From Janthinobacterium agaricidamnosum NBRC 102515 = DSM 9628 (lineage in GTDB: Bacteria > Pseudomonadota > Gammaproteobacteria > Burkholderiales > Burkholderiaceae_D), in assembly GCF_000723165.1 (NCBI RefSeq), contig NZ_HG322949.1, forward strand, positions 5,249,088 to 5,313,087: a DNA stretch of 64,000 nucleotides, given 5' to 3'. Below the pieces are notes generated by a model. It made no database searches, had not been told where the DNA came from, and worked only from the letters and a program-made list of their open reading frames with translations. Of the stretch, positions 33,794 to 43,485 are shown in pieces. A program made the position numbers and the translations under genes. Numbering within the stretch: the first letter of the stretch is position 1; every line of letters begins with the position of its first letter.

Positions 33794-35911
33794 TTACGCC
33801 GATTGCGGCAGCTTTGTTTTCAAGTTCTCAAACTCTTTTTCGAAATCCAGCGTCTTGCGCTGCGTGCTCATCGCCATCAACGCATCGCTGCCGCCGTTTT
33901 CATGATCCTTGACCCACACCCACAGGCGCCGTTCGCGGATATAAAACATCGAAAACACGCCGATCACCAGGAACAAACAGCCCAGGTAAACCACGCCCTT
34001 GCCCGGCGAACGGGTGACTTGCAAGACCGATGCTTTGACCTCGGTAAAGTCTTCCAGTTGCAGGTACACCGGCGCGCCGTAAAAGAAGCTGTCCGACAAG
34101 GCGTTGGTCGCCAGTTGCAGGAAGCGGCCATGGGCTTCATCGGCCGTCACGGCTTCCAGGCCATCCTTGGCGCGGGCCGCCTGCCACAAATCCCACAGGC
34201 TGCCATTCAAGATTTTCATGAATATTTCTGCCGCTTTTTCTTGCTCTCCGGGTGGAATCTTCTCTAAAAACTTTGAAATCGCCAGGAAACCACCTTCCTT
34301 ATCATGGCCGGCAAAGATGCCCAGGCTTTTGGCGGCCGATTCCTGCAATTGCACGCGCAGCGAGGCGGCCTCGTCTTGCGGCATGGCGCGCTGCGCATAA
34401 CGCTGCGCCGCCTGCTGGCGCAAGGCCGGATCCTGCAAGGCCGCCCGCAAGCGCATCCATTCGGTCACGCCATGTCCGTCGTCGGCCGGGATGCGCAGGA
34501 AACTGAACTGGTCCGATGGATTGACGCGCATGCCCGCCAGGAACACGCTGGCGCCGTCGACCGTCACCGGCTGCATATAATTCTGGTATTCGCGCGCCTG
34601 GCCGGTCTTGTCGCGCAATTTGTATTGCACGCTCGGGCCGACGTTTTTTAAATCCTTGTTGTTGGCGTTCCTGGCGGCAGAACCGAGACGCTTGTCGAGA
34701 CCGACCGCGAACTTGTCGTTGAAACTTTCCGACTTGTTGACTGCGCGCACATCCTGGCCGGCGCTGAGGTTTTCCACGTTGAAGGGACGGAAACCCGACC
34801 ATTCGATGCTGTACGTCTCGCCATCGCCGGCATAGTCGGCGCTCAGCGAGGTGTTGGCGCCCACTTCGCCAGCGATGTTGAAACGCTTGCTATTGGCGCC
34901 GGTCATCGGGAAGCCGGTCAGTTTCAGCTTGCTGCCGCCGTCTTCGAAACTGGACTGGTACACCGCCAGTCCCTTGTACAGCAACGGTTCGTTGACCTTG
35001 ATGGTGGCCGGGAACACGGCGCCGGTCTCGTGGTCCTTGATGTCGACATCGCTGGCGAACAGCTTCGGCATGCCGGTACTGTAGAAATCGATGTGGAATT
35101 TTTTCAGCGAGATGGTGAACGGCAACTCCTGGATCAGCACGCCATCGGCTTGCGGAATGATCGCCACCTCGCTGCTGGAGCCTTCCGGGATCATGGTATT
35201 GCCGCGGAACGTAGGATTGCCCAGTCCCAGGCGATGTTCGGCCGGGATTTCGGCGATGACGCCGCTGCCGGCGAACGGGGTCTTGCCCATGAACCATTTC
35301 TGCATGCGGATCGGCATCTCGGAATCGAGCAAGCCGCCGATGCAGATCACCACGATGGCGCCGTGGGCGAAGATATAGCCCCATTTATTGGCGGCGCCCT
35401 GCTTGGCGGCGATCAAGGTAGCGTGGTCTTTTTCGACCACCTTGGCCTTGTAGCCTGCGTCAGCCAGCCGCGCCACGGTCTGGCCCACCAGCGCGGCCCG
35501 GCCCAGCGGGGCTTGCCATTCAGCCTTGTGATGGAAATTGCGCAGCGATTGTTCGCGCACGTTTTCGCGCCAGCTGCGCATGTCCTTCAACATCTTCGGC
35601 GCATTGCGGATGATGCACAGCGACGTCGATATCACCAGGAAGGCCATGATCAGCAGGAACCACCATGCCGAATACACCGCATACAGGCTGAACTTGTCGA
35701 AAATCCCGAACCAGAACGGCCCGAACTGGTTCACATAGTCCGGCATCGGCTCGTTTTGCTTGAGCACCGTGCCAATCATCGAGGCGATCGCGATCAGCGT
35801 CAGCAGGCTGATCGCAAAGCGCATCGACGACACCAGCTCGACGGCTTCGGCCAGCAGCGGGCGGCGCGTTTTTATTTCAATTCCAGTAGTGCGGGTGCTA
35901 GGGATATCCAT
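33794..35911 (-). CDS. resB: Cytochrome c biogenesis protein ResB
   Basis: 705 residues. Three N-terminal transmembrane helices, a large periplasmic domain and a C-terminal transmembrane helix near residue 650. It partners CcsB in the system II synthetase that ligates heme to CXXCH motifs. The N-terminus includes S-S-M-R-F-A-I-S-L-L and Y-S-A-W-W-F-L-L-I-M, typical of ResB. The gap to ccsB is 65 bp, with no terminator visible. Confidence 0.96.
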   Translation of the reverse strand: MDIPSTRTTGIEIKTRRPLLAEAVELVSSMRFAISLLTLIAIASMIGTVLKQNEPMPDYVNQFGPFWFGIFDKFSLYAVYSAWWFLLIMAFLVISTSLCIIRNAPKMLKDMRSWRENVREQSLRNFHHKAEWQAPLGRAALVGQTVARLADAGYKAKVVEKDHATLIAAKQGAANKWGYIFAHGAIVVICIGGLLDSEMPIRMQKWFMGKTPFAGSGVIAEIPAEHRLGLGNPTFRGNTMIPEGSSSEVAIIPQADGVLIQELPFTISLKKFHIDFYSTGMPKLFASDVDIKDHETGAVFPATIKVNEPLLYKGLAVYQSSFEDGGSKLKLTGFPMTGANSKRFNIAGEVGANTSLSADYAGDGETYSIEWSGFRPFNVENLSAGQDVRAVNKSESFNDKFAVGLDKRLGSAARNANNKDLKNVGPSVQYKLRDKTGQAREYQNYMQPVTVDGASVFLAGMRVNPSDQFSFLRIPADDGHGVTEWMRLRAALQDPALRQQAAQRYAQRAMPQDEAASLRVQLQESAAKSLGIFAGHDKEGGFLAISKFLEKIPPGEQEKAAEIFMKILNGSLWDLWQAARAKDGLEAVTADEAHGRFLQLATNALSDSFFYGAPVYLQLEDFTEVKASVLQVTRSPGKGVVYLGCLFLVIGVFSMFYIRERRLWVWVKDHENGGSDALMAMSTQRKTLDFEKEFENLKTKLPQSA

Positions 35912-35955
35912 GCTTGCTTTATCTCATGTGGGACGGCCGGGCAGTCAGTATAAGC

Positions 35956-35988
35956 AAAAGGGCAGCCCGCTTGCGCTGCTGCCCTTTT
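35956..35988 (-). terminator. Rho-independent terminator after cytochrome c4 gene
   Basis: Perfect 11-bp arms AAAAGGGCAGC / GCTGCCCTTTT around an 11-base loop, with T-run on the minus strand. It lies 146 bp past the cytochrome c4 stop and 45 bp before the resB start, so it separates the two units. The A/T symmetry would allow action on either strand. Confidence 0.8.
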
Positions 35989-36134
35989 GGTATCGCCCGC
36001 ACCGTGGTGCCAGCCTGTGTGTTCTTGATCTTGACCGGGCTTACTTAATTGATGCTTAAGTATATATTCGGAGTATCCGTCAAATATTGCCACATGGCAA
36101 TAAAAATAATATTGTATGTGGCAACTCCGCGGTT

Positions 36135-36812
36135 TTATTTCAGGCCGGCGATATAGTCGGAGACCGCCTTGATCTCATCGTCGGACAGGCGCTTGGCGAG
36201 GATCGTCATTTGCGGACTGTTCTTGCGGCCGCCCTGGCGGAACAGCGTCAGCTGCTCGCTGGTGTAGTCCTGGTGCTGGCCGGCGATGCGCGGATACTGG
36301 ACCGGGATGCCCGCCCCGGCCGCGCCATGACAGCTGGCGCAGGCGGCGACGTTTTTCTCGGCGATGCCGCCGCGATAAATTTTCTTGCCCAGTTCAACCG
36401 TATCCTTGTTTTTCGCGGCGCCCGGCTTTTCGGCCTGGGTGCTCAGGTAGGCGGCGATGTTTTTCTTTTCCGCGTCCGTCAGCATCTTGGCGTAGGTCGC
36501 CATGATCGGCTGCTCGCGTCCCGGAGTGGTGAAATCGACCAGCTGCTTGTACAGGTAGCCTTCGTGCTGGCCGGCCAGTTTCGGATTGGCGGCGATGGTC
36601 GAATTGCCGCCGGCGCCGTGGCACGATACGCAGGCCGGCAAGCCGCGCGCGTTGTCGCCATCGGTGTACAGGGTGCCGCCCTTGGCCGCATCGGCCTTGA
36701 CCGGCGTTGCGGCTGGCGCCGGCTTTTTCTCTTCGGCCGCGTGGGCGGTGGTCGAAACGGCGAGCAAGGCGGCAAACAAGGATTTTACAAACGGTGAAAA
36801 TGCACGATTCAT
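36135..36812 (-). CDS. Diheme cytochrome c4
   Basis: 225 residues with signal peptide (A-H-A-A-E). Two tandem cytochrome c domains have heme motifs C-V-S-C-H and C-A-S-C-H and matching downstream methionines (P-I-M-A-T-Y, P-Q-M-T-I-L). It is a periplasmic electron carrier to terminal oxidases. It sits next to the ccsB/resB maturation genes and is divergent from engB, a conserved order in betaproteobacteria. Confidence 0.94.
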   Translation of the reverse strand: MNRAFSPFVKSLFAALLAVSTTAHAAEEKKPAPAATPVKADAAKGGTLYTDGDNARGLPACVSCHGAGGNSTIAANPKLAGQHEGYLYKQLVDFTTPGREQPIMATYAKMLTDAEKKNIAAYLSTQAEKPGAAKNKDTVELGKKIYRGGIAEKNVAACASCHGAAGAGIPVQYPRIAGQHQDYTSEQLTLFRQGGRKNSPQMTILAKRLSDDEIKAVSDYIAGLK

Positions 36813-36981
36813 TCAAACACCCTGGGACTAGTAAAAAAAGTTGTTGTAAAGATCGCTGCCCGGTTCGACCTGTGAAAGCGCCGTCAGCGTGATTCCGCTG
36901 GCATGGCAACAATTCGTAACCCCTTATTGTACAATAGCTTTCTAGCGTAACCGCTCCATTTGTTGCATTTCTACCCACTCC

Positions 36982-37701
36982 ATGTCTAAACTCTGGCAAG
37001 CCCGCTTCTTTACGACCGTCAACCAATTGCGTGATCTTCCTGACACGACCGTGCCGGAAATCGCCTTTGCCGGCCGCTCCAACGCCGGCAAATCGACCGC
37101 GATCAATATCTTGTGCAATCAGAAAGGTTTGGCCTTCGCATCGAAGACGCCGGGCCGTACCCAGCACATCAATTACTTTTCGATCGGCGGCGCCCACGTC
37201 GCGCAGCACCGCAAGGACGCCACCATCGTCGAAGAGATCGAATGCCTGCTGGTCGACTTGCCCGGTTACGGCTACGCGGAAGTGTCGGGTTCGGCCAAGC
37301 TGCACTGGCAACGCTTGCTGGGCGACTACGTCCAGCGCCGCGACCAGCTGGCCGCGCTGATCCTGATCATGGATTCGCGCCGCCCGTTCACCGACCTCGA
37401 CATCCAGATGCTGGAATGGTTCGCCCCTACCGGCAAGCCGATCCATTGCATCCTGACCAAGGCCGACAAGCTCAACCGCAACGACTCGGTCAATGCGCTG
37501 CGCCAGGCCAAGGCCAGGCTCGACAGCTATGTCGATGAAGACGGCGAAGGTTTCCCCTTCACCGTGCAACTGTTCTCGGCGCTGAAACGCATCGGCATCG
37601 ACGAAGCCAACGACAAGATCATGGAATTGGCCGGCATCACCGAAGATGCAGCGGCGGTGATGGAAAACGTCAAGCTGATCGACATGGAAGACGACGAGTA
37701 A
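36982..37701 (+). CDS. engB: Ribosome biogenesis GTPase EngB (YihA/YsxC)
   Basis: 239 residues, slightly longer than E. coli YihA (about 210). GTPase motifs: [10 protein letters not shown] (residues 30-39), K-T-P-G-R-T-Q (G2), V-D-L-P-G-Y-G-Y-A (G3), and L-T-K-A-D-K-L (G4). It assists late 50S assembly. The C-terminal acidic tail (M-E-D-D-E) is unremarkable. hemB follows 33 bp downstream. Confidence 0.97.
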   Translation: MSKLWQARFFTTVNQLRDLPDTTVPEIAFAGRSNAGKSTAINILCNQKGLAFASKTPGRTQHINYFSIGGAHVAQHRKDATIVEEIECLLVDLPGYGYAEVSGSAKLHWQRLLGDYVQRRDQLAALILIMDSRRPFTDLDIQMLEWFAPTGKPIHCILTKADKLNRNDSVNALRQAKARLDSYVDEDGEGFPFTVQLFSALKRIGIDEANDKIMELAGITEDAAAVMENVKLIDMEDDE

Positions 37702-38751
<1,050 letters not shown>

Positions 38752-38765
38752 AGCGTCCTGACCTC

Positions 38766-38806
38766 AAAAAAGGCGGCTCCCGCATGATGCGGGAGCCGCC
38801 TTTTTT
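38766..38806 (+). terminator. Rho-independent terminator after hemB
   Basis: A-run, stem GGCGGCTCCCGCAT / ATGCGGGAGCCGCC with a minimal loop, then six T. Fifteen bp past the hemB stop. A/T symmetry allows activity for the convergent gene as well. Confidence 0.9.
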
Positions 38807-38823
38807 CATGGCCAGCCAAAGCC

Positions 38824-38926
38824 GGAGTAGCAGGCACAACGTTCAGGGCAAGGCGCATCGCCGCAGGCAGTACGACTGTACGACAAGGCGATGCAACGCA
38901 GCCATGGACGTTGTGCCAGCGACTCC
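38824..38926. repeat. 103-bp long imperfect palindrome
   Basis: The outer 19 bases of the two arms (GGAGT-GC-GGCACAACGT pattern) pair with two mismatches. Further in, GCATCGCC (38855-38862) pairs with GGCGATGC (38887-38894), and the centre contains GTACGAC twice. It starts right after the hemB terminator, and its last base is the first base of the neighbouring gene's stop codon. No coding potential; probably a mobile or repeated intergenic element, but only one copy is in the window. Confidence 0.7.
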
Positions 38927-39807
38927 TATCGGGCGCGACGGTAATTGGGGAAGAATTCCTGTAACAGGAACGCTTGCAATTCCGCCGTATCTTCGACCCG
39001 CGCGCTCATCGGTATATTGCGGCCCAGGCGGCGCGATTCCCACACGAAGTCGCCCGGTTTTTCCTGGCGGATCAACTGGATCATCTTCTTGACGATCGCC
39101 GTCTCGATATCGCGCTCGCTGCCGATGTCGACTTTTTCCTCTTTCAGCCAATTACGCTTGAAGTTGGTATTCCAGCCGCGGAACTTGATGGTCGCGCTGA
39201 ACGAGGTCTGGTCGACGATCGAGAACACGCCGCCCGAATCGTCGCTGTCGGCGCCCGAATTACGGCCCTGGGCGCCGGCGATATTGGCCTTGGCGATGCG
39301 GATCGCGCGGTCGTTATCGCTCTCGGCCGGCGCTTGCGGCGGCGCTGGCGGCTGCGCATCTTCGCGGGCCTTGCGGCGCGCGGCGATCATCGATTCCATA
39401 TCTTGCTGCGGCGGCGGTGGCGGCACTTTCATGGTCGCCACGACCGGCGGCGTAAAGGTTTTCTCGACCGGCTGTTCGCGCGGCGCATTGCGGGGAGTGA
39501 CCGGTTTTTGCGGCGTCGGCGGCTTGACCTTTTCCTTCACCGGCTTGGTTTTCTTCGGCTCGCTCAGCGGCTTGGACAAGGGCTTGGTGCTCGGCGGCGC
39601 GATATACACCATCGCGCTTTCGCGTTTCGGCTGCGTCACCTTGACGATGGTATCGCTGCGCAACATGAAATACAGCGCGGCGATCACGTGCAGCAGAATC
39701 GAGATACCGATGCCGATGCGGCTCGATAAACTTCTTCCAGACCCGTAAGTTTCCGGCGGCTTGATCAATTGACCGCAGGTTTCGCAATATTCCGAATGGG
39801 CGGCCAT
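38926..39807 (-). CDS. TonB-like proline-rich membrane protein with CxxC knuckle
   Basis: 293 residues, function not recognised. A cytoplasmic N-terminus has one zinc-ribbon-like knuckle Y-C-E-T-C-G; one transmembrane helix (about 35-52) is followed by a Lys/Pro-rich stretch (P-L-S-K-P-L-S-E-P-K-K..., about 75-140), as in TonB, then a folded C-terminal domain (about 195-290) with F-S-I-V-D-Q-T-S-F-S-A-T-I-K-F-R-G-W-N and a terminal E-F-F-P-N-Y. It could be an envelope-spanning linker; it lacks an obvious TonB C-terminal domain and no ExbBD partner is nearby. The ATG at 39807 was preferred; GTG at 39840 is an alternative. Confidence 0.7.
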   Translation of the reverse strand: MAAHSEYCETCGQLIKPPETYGSGRSLSSRIGIGISILLHVIAALYFMLRSDTIVKVTQPKRESAMVYIAPPSTKPLSKPLSEPKKTKPVKEKVKPPTPQKPVTPRNAPREQPVEKTFTPPVVATMKVPPPPPQQDMESMIAARRKAREDAQPPAPPQAPAESDNDRAIRIAKANIAGAQGRNSGADSDDSGGVFSIVDQTSFSATIKFRGWNTNFKRNWLKEEKVDIGSERDIETAIVKKMIQLIRQEKPGDFVWESRRLGRNIPMSARVEDTAELQAFLLQEFFPNYRRAR

Positions 39808-40231
39808 CAAATGGGTCTTGTCATGCAAAATAAATAACACTTTCTTTGGAACGACATCGGAATAAGATCAAACGGCAGCCAGTGTGCCAGAGCGGCACAT
39901 TTTTGTGAACCGCCGACGGCACAGACTACAGGATACAGTCTTTCTTTGCAGAACCTTGCCGACCGTGGGCAAAACCATGGCCGGATGATGATGCTAGGGT
40001 ACTAGAGGCGGCTCTTTATTGTTGTTACCGTATGTATCAGTTTATTTGACCAAGCTGATAAAATTCGGTCAATCGCGGTAAACAGGGCATGGATGAAGGG
40101 CTGGAATCTGGCATCGGCGCGGCACGGACGCCGGTCGCGGCAAGAGGAAGGCCGGCGGCGCCGCGTCACTTTCCGCAAGAACCGGGCGCCGCCACTACGG
40201 GGAAGGGGCGATGGTGCGGCTGGTGCGCTTA
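39808..40231. other. Non-coding region upstream of MITE copy 2
   Basis: About 420 bp without a supported gene. The first part is the promoter side of the TonB-like gene; from about 40000 to 40080 it is AT-rich. A 47-codon frame (40089-40232) ends exactly at the MITE junction but has no recognisable product. Confidence 0.4.
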
Positions 40232-40389
40232 GAGCCTATCCCAGTAGATGAATACGCCCTGTTCTGGCGCTCCTCAGGAACGGGGACTGCGTTGATCGTC
40301 GTCGCGTGGCCCGCCACGCGTCCTCCTCACGCCTGGTCCGCGCTCCTGATGCGCGGCCAGAACAAGACGCTCACTACTGGGATAGGCTC
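40232..40389. mobile_element. MITE-like element, copy 2
   Basis: 158 bp, same orientation and about 95 percent identical to the copy at 28907 by direct comparison (about 8 differences). Perfect terminal inverted repeats GAGCCTATCCCAGTAG and complement, flanked by the 3-bp direct repeat TTA (40229-40231 and 40390-40392). It lies 6 bp past the duplicated base next to the RND transporter stop codon. Confidence 0.9.
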
Positions 40390-40398
40390 TTAGTCTGG

Positions 40399-43300
40399 CT
40401 ACGTATCGCCCGCCATCAATTGCTCGTCGCTCATCGGGCCGTTGCCGCTGTATTTGTCGAGGAACAGATAAATCACCGGCGTGATGAACAAGGTGATGAC
40501 TTGCGAGAACAGCAGCCCGCCGACCACCGCCAGGCCCAGCGGCTGGCGCAGTTCGGCGCCGGCGCCCAGGCCCAGCGCGATCGGCAGCGCGCCCATCAGG
40601 GCCGCCGCCGAGGTCATCATGATCGGACGGAAGCGCAGGATGCAGGCCTCGCGGATCGCCGCGGCCGGCGTCATGCCGTCGTTGCGCTGCGCATGCAGCG
40701 CGAAGTCGATCATCATGATGGCGTTTTTCTTGACGATGCCGATCAGCATCAGGATGCCGATGATGGCGATCATCGTCAAATCCAGGCCGAACAGGCGCAG
40801 CGTCAGCAGCGCGCCGACCGCCGCCGACGGCAAGCCGGCCAGGATCGTCAGCGGATGGATATAACTTTCATACAGCACGCCCAGCAGCACGTAGATCACC
40901 GCCAGCGCCGCCACGATCAAAATGATCTGGCTCGCCTGCGACGACTGGAACACCGCCGCGTCGCCGCCGTATTTGGTGATGATGGCCGGCGGCAAGCTCA
41001 TCGCCGCGCCCATCTGGTCGATCTTGGCGGTGGCCACGCCCAGCGGCACGTCCGGCGCCAGGTTGAAGGCCACCGTCACGGCTTGCAGCTGGCCCTGGTG
41101 ATTGACCGAGGTCGGGCCGATGGTGCGCCGCACGCTGGCAAAGCTGGACAGCTTGACCAGCTCGCCGGTCTTGCTGCGCACCGCGATCCTGGTCAGCGCA
41201 TCGTCGTACTGGCGGTCCGGCGTGGCCGCTTCGAGTATCACGTAATAACTGGCGGCCGACGAATAAATGGTCGATACCTGGCGCTCGCCAAAGGCGCTGT
41301 ACAAGGCGGTGCGCACGTCGGCAATTTGCACGCCGAGATTATTGGCCTTGTCGCGGTCGATTTCCAGCGACGCTTGCAAGCCCTTGATTTGCGAATCGCT
41401 GGTGACGTCGCGGAATACCGGGTCTTGCCGCATGCGCGCCAGGAATTTTTCGGCCCAGTCGTTCAAGGCATCCGGACTGACGCTTTGCAAAGTGTATTGA
41501 TAACGGCTCTTGCTCTGGCGTCCGCCCAGCTGCAAGTTTTGCACCGGACGGAAATACACGGCGATGCCGGGCACGGTGCGGGCGGCGCGGCGCAGGCTTT
41601 CCAGCACCACCGGCATTTTCGGCCGCTGCTCGCGCGGTTTCAGCACCATGAACATGCGTCCGGTATTGCCGCCACCGACGAACGACGTCACGTCTTGCAC
41701 GCTCGGGTCGGCTTGCAGCACGGCGGCGACGCGGTTTTGCAAGTCTTGCAGCGCGACCGACGAGATATCTTCCGACGCTTCGGTATTGATCTGGATTTGC
41801 CCCAGGTCCTCTTCCGGGAAAAAGCCTTTCGGGATCGTCGCATACAGCACCACCGTCAGCACAAACGTGCCCAGCGCGATCAGCAGCACCAGCGTACGAT
41901 GGGCCAGCGCCTGGTCGAGCCAACGCACATAACCGTTCCTCAGCCACGTAAAGCCCGCTTCGAAATGGCGTCCGATAAAAGTGTCGTCGCCTTCGGCCTC
42001 ATGCGCGCCGGCCGGCAGGAAGCGGCTCGACAGCATCGGCACCAGCGTCAGCGACACCAGCGCCGATACCAGGATCGACAGCGACACCACCACCGCGAAT
42101 TCGTGGAACAGCAAGCCGATCACGCCCGGCATGAAAAAGATCGGGATGAACACCGCCACCAGCGACACCGAAATCGAAATGATCGTGAAGCCCATTTCCC
42201 TGGCGCCGACCAGCGCGGCCTGGATCGGCTTCTTGCCCATCTCGATATGGCGCACGATGTTTTCCAGCACCACGATGGCGTCATCGACCACCAGCCCGAC
42301 CGCCAGCGTAATGCCGAGCAGCGACACGTTGTCGAGGCTATAGCCCAGCCAGTACAGCAGCGCCAGCGCGCCGAGCAGCGAAATCGGCATCGTGACGGCG
42401 GGAATGAAGGTCGCCGCGGCGCGCCGCAGGAACAGGAAAATCACCAGCACCACCAGGATCACGGTCAGCGCCAGCGTCAGGTTGACGTCGTGGATCGCTT
42501 CGCGGATCGAGACCGAACGGTCGTTGACCAGGCTGATCTGTATCGACGCCGGCAATTGCGCTTTAAAGTCAGGCAACAGTTTGCGCACCGCATCGACCAC
42601 TTGCACGGTGTTCGCGTCCGGCTGGCGTTGCACCAGCAACGCGATCGACCGTTCGCCGTTAAAACTGCCGGCCGTCTTGGTCGACTGGAAACTGTCCTCG
42701 ACCGTCGCCACGTCTTTCAGGCGCACCGGCTGGCCATTGCGGTTGGCGATGATCAACTCGGCAAAATCGACGGCCTTCATCATTTGCTTGTTGCCCTGGA
42801 TGGTCAGCGTCTGGCTCGGGCCATCGAGGATGCCCAGCGGCGAATTGGTATTGGCGGCGCGCAAGGCGGCGGCCAGCTCATCCATCGTCAGGTTGCGCGC
42901 ATTCATCAAATCGGAATGGGCGCGCACCCGCACCGCAAAACGCTTCTGGCCGTTGACGCTCACTTGCGCCACGCCCGGCAACGTCGACAGGCCAGGCGCG
43001 ATCAGGTTTTCGGCGTAATCGTTCAAGTCCGACAAATTCAGCGACGGCGACGTCATCTGGATGAACAGCACCGGCGCATCAGCCGGATTGACCTTGCGGT
43101 AAGACGGCAAGTCGGTCATTTCCACCGGCAATTGGCGCTGCGCGCGCAGCAACGCCGCCTGCACGTCGACCGCCGCGTCATTGACGTTGATGCTGGGGTC
43201 GAATTCCAGCGTCAGCGAGGTATTGCCGAGCGTGCTGGTCGACGTGATCAGGCTCAGGCCGGCGATTGTCGAAAATTGCTTTTCCAGCGGCAGCGCGACC

Positions 43301-43485
43301 GATGACGCCATCGTGTCCGGGCTGGCGCCGGCCAGGTCGGCGCTGACGTTGATCACCGGGGTGTTGTAGCTGGGCAGCGCCGCGACCGGAATATTTCCAT
43401 ATGCCAGCACACCAGCCAAAATCACGCTGATCGACAGCAGCACCACCATCACCGGGCGGCGAATGCATAATTCTGACAGGTTCAT
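40399..43485 (-). CDS. RND-family efflux pump inner-membrane transporter (MdtB/MdtC-like)
   Basis: 1028 residues, twelve transmembrane helices and two large periplasmic loops. Proton-relay aspartates are in G-L-V-V-D-D-A-I-V-V-L-E-N-I, and a second-half helix contains G-I-V-K-K-N-A-I-M-M-I-D-F, both typical of hydrophobe/amphiphile RND pumps. The N-terminus M-N-L-S-E-L-C-I-R-R-P-V-M resembles MdtB/MdtC and MuxB. It exports drugs, bile-salt-like or metal-stress compounds with a fusion protein and an outer-membrane channel, neither substrate nor channel being visible here. It overlaps the fusion-protein gene by 4 bp. Confidence 0.93.
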   Translation of the reverse strand: MNLSELCIRRPVMVVLLSISVILAGVLAYGNIPVAALPSYNTPVINVSADLAGASPDTMASSVALPLEKQFSTIAGLSLITSTSTLGNTSLTLEFDPSINVNDAAVDVQAALLRAQRQLPVEMTDLPSYRKVNPADAPVLFIQMTSPSLNLSDLNDYAENLIAPGLSTLPGVAQVSVNGQKRFAVRVRAHSDLMNARNLTMDELAAALRAANTNSPLGILDGPSQTLTIQGNKQMMKAVDFAELIIANRNGQPVRLKDVATVEDSFQSTKTAGSFNGERSIALLVQRQPDANTVQVVDAVRKLLPDFKAQLPASIQISLVNDRSVSIREAIHDVNLTLALTVILVVLVIFLFLRRAAATFIPAVTMPISLLGALALLYWLGYSLDNVSLLGITLAVGLVVDDAIVVLENIVRHIEMGKKPIQAALVGAREMGFTIISISVSLVAVFIPIFFMPGVIGLLFHEFAVVVSLSILVSALVSLTLVPMLSSRFLPAGAHEAEGDDTFIGRHFEAGFTWLRNGYVRWLDQALAHRTLVLLIALGTFVLTVVLYATIPKGFFPEEDLGQIQINTEASEDISSVALQDLQNRVAAVLQADPSVQDVTSFVGGGNTGRMFMVLKPREQRPKMPVVLESLRRAARTVPGIAVYFRPVQNLQLGGRQSKSRYQYTLQSVSPDALNDWAEKFLARMRQDPVFRDVTSDSQIKGLQASLEIDRDKANNLGVQIADVRTALYSAFGERQVSTIYSSAASYYVILEAATPDRQYDDALTRIAVRSKTGELVKLSSFASVRRTIGPTSVNHQGQLQAVTVAFNLAPDVPLGVATAKIDQMGAAMSLPPAIITKYGGDAAVFQSSQASQIILIVAALAVIYVLLGVLYESYIHPLTILAGLPSAAVGALLTLRLFGLDLTMIAIIGILMLIGIVKKNAIMMIDFALHAQRNDGMTPAAAIREACILRFRPIMMTSAAALMGALPIALGLGAGAELRQPLGLAVVGGLLFSQVITLFITPVIYLFLDKYSGNGPMSDEQLMAGDT

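Noticed and set aside
37113..37538. Alternative plus-strand frames inside engB and hemB
   Set aside because: Out-of-frame shadows; the engB GTPase motifs are in the main frame.
40089..40232. 47-codon open frame ending exactly at the left edge of MITE copy 2
   Set aside because: The stop codon is formed at the insertion junction, but the peptide has no recognisable family, no ribosome site and continues into nothing plausible on the far side.
40306..43305. 999-codon plus-strand open frame opposite the RND pump
   Set aside because: It is antisense to a clear RND transporter and codes for Arg/His/Gln-rich low-complexity protein typical of GC-rich shadow frames.
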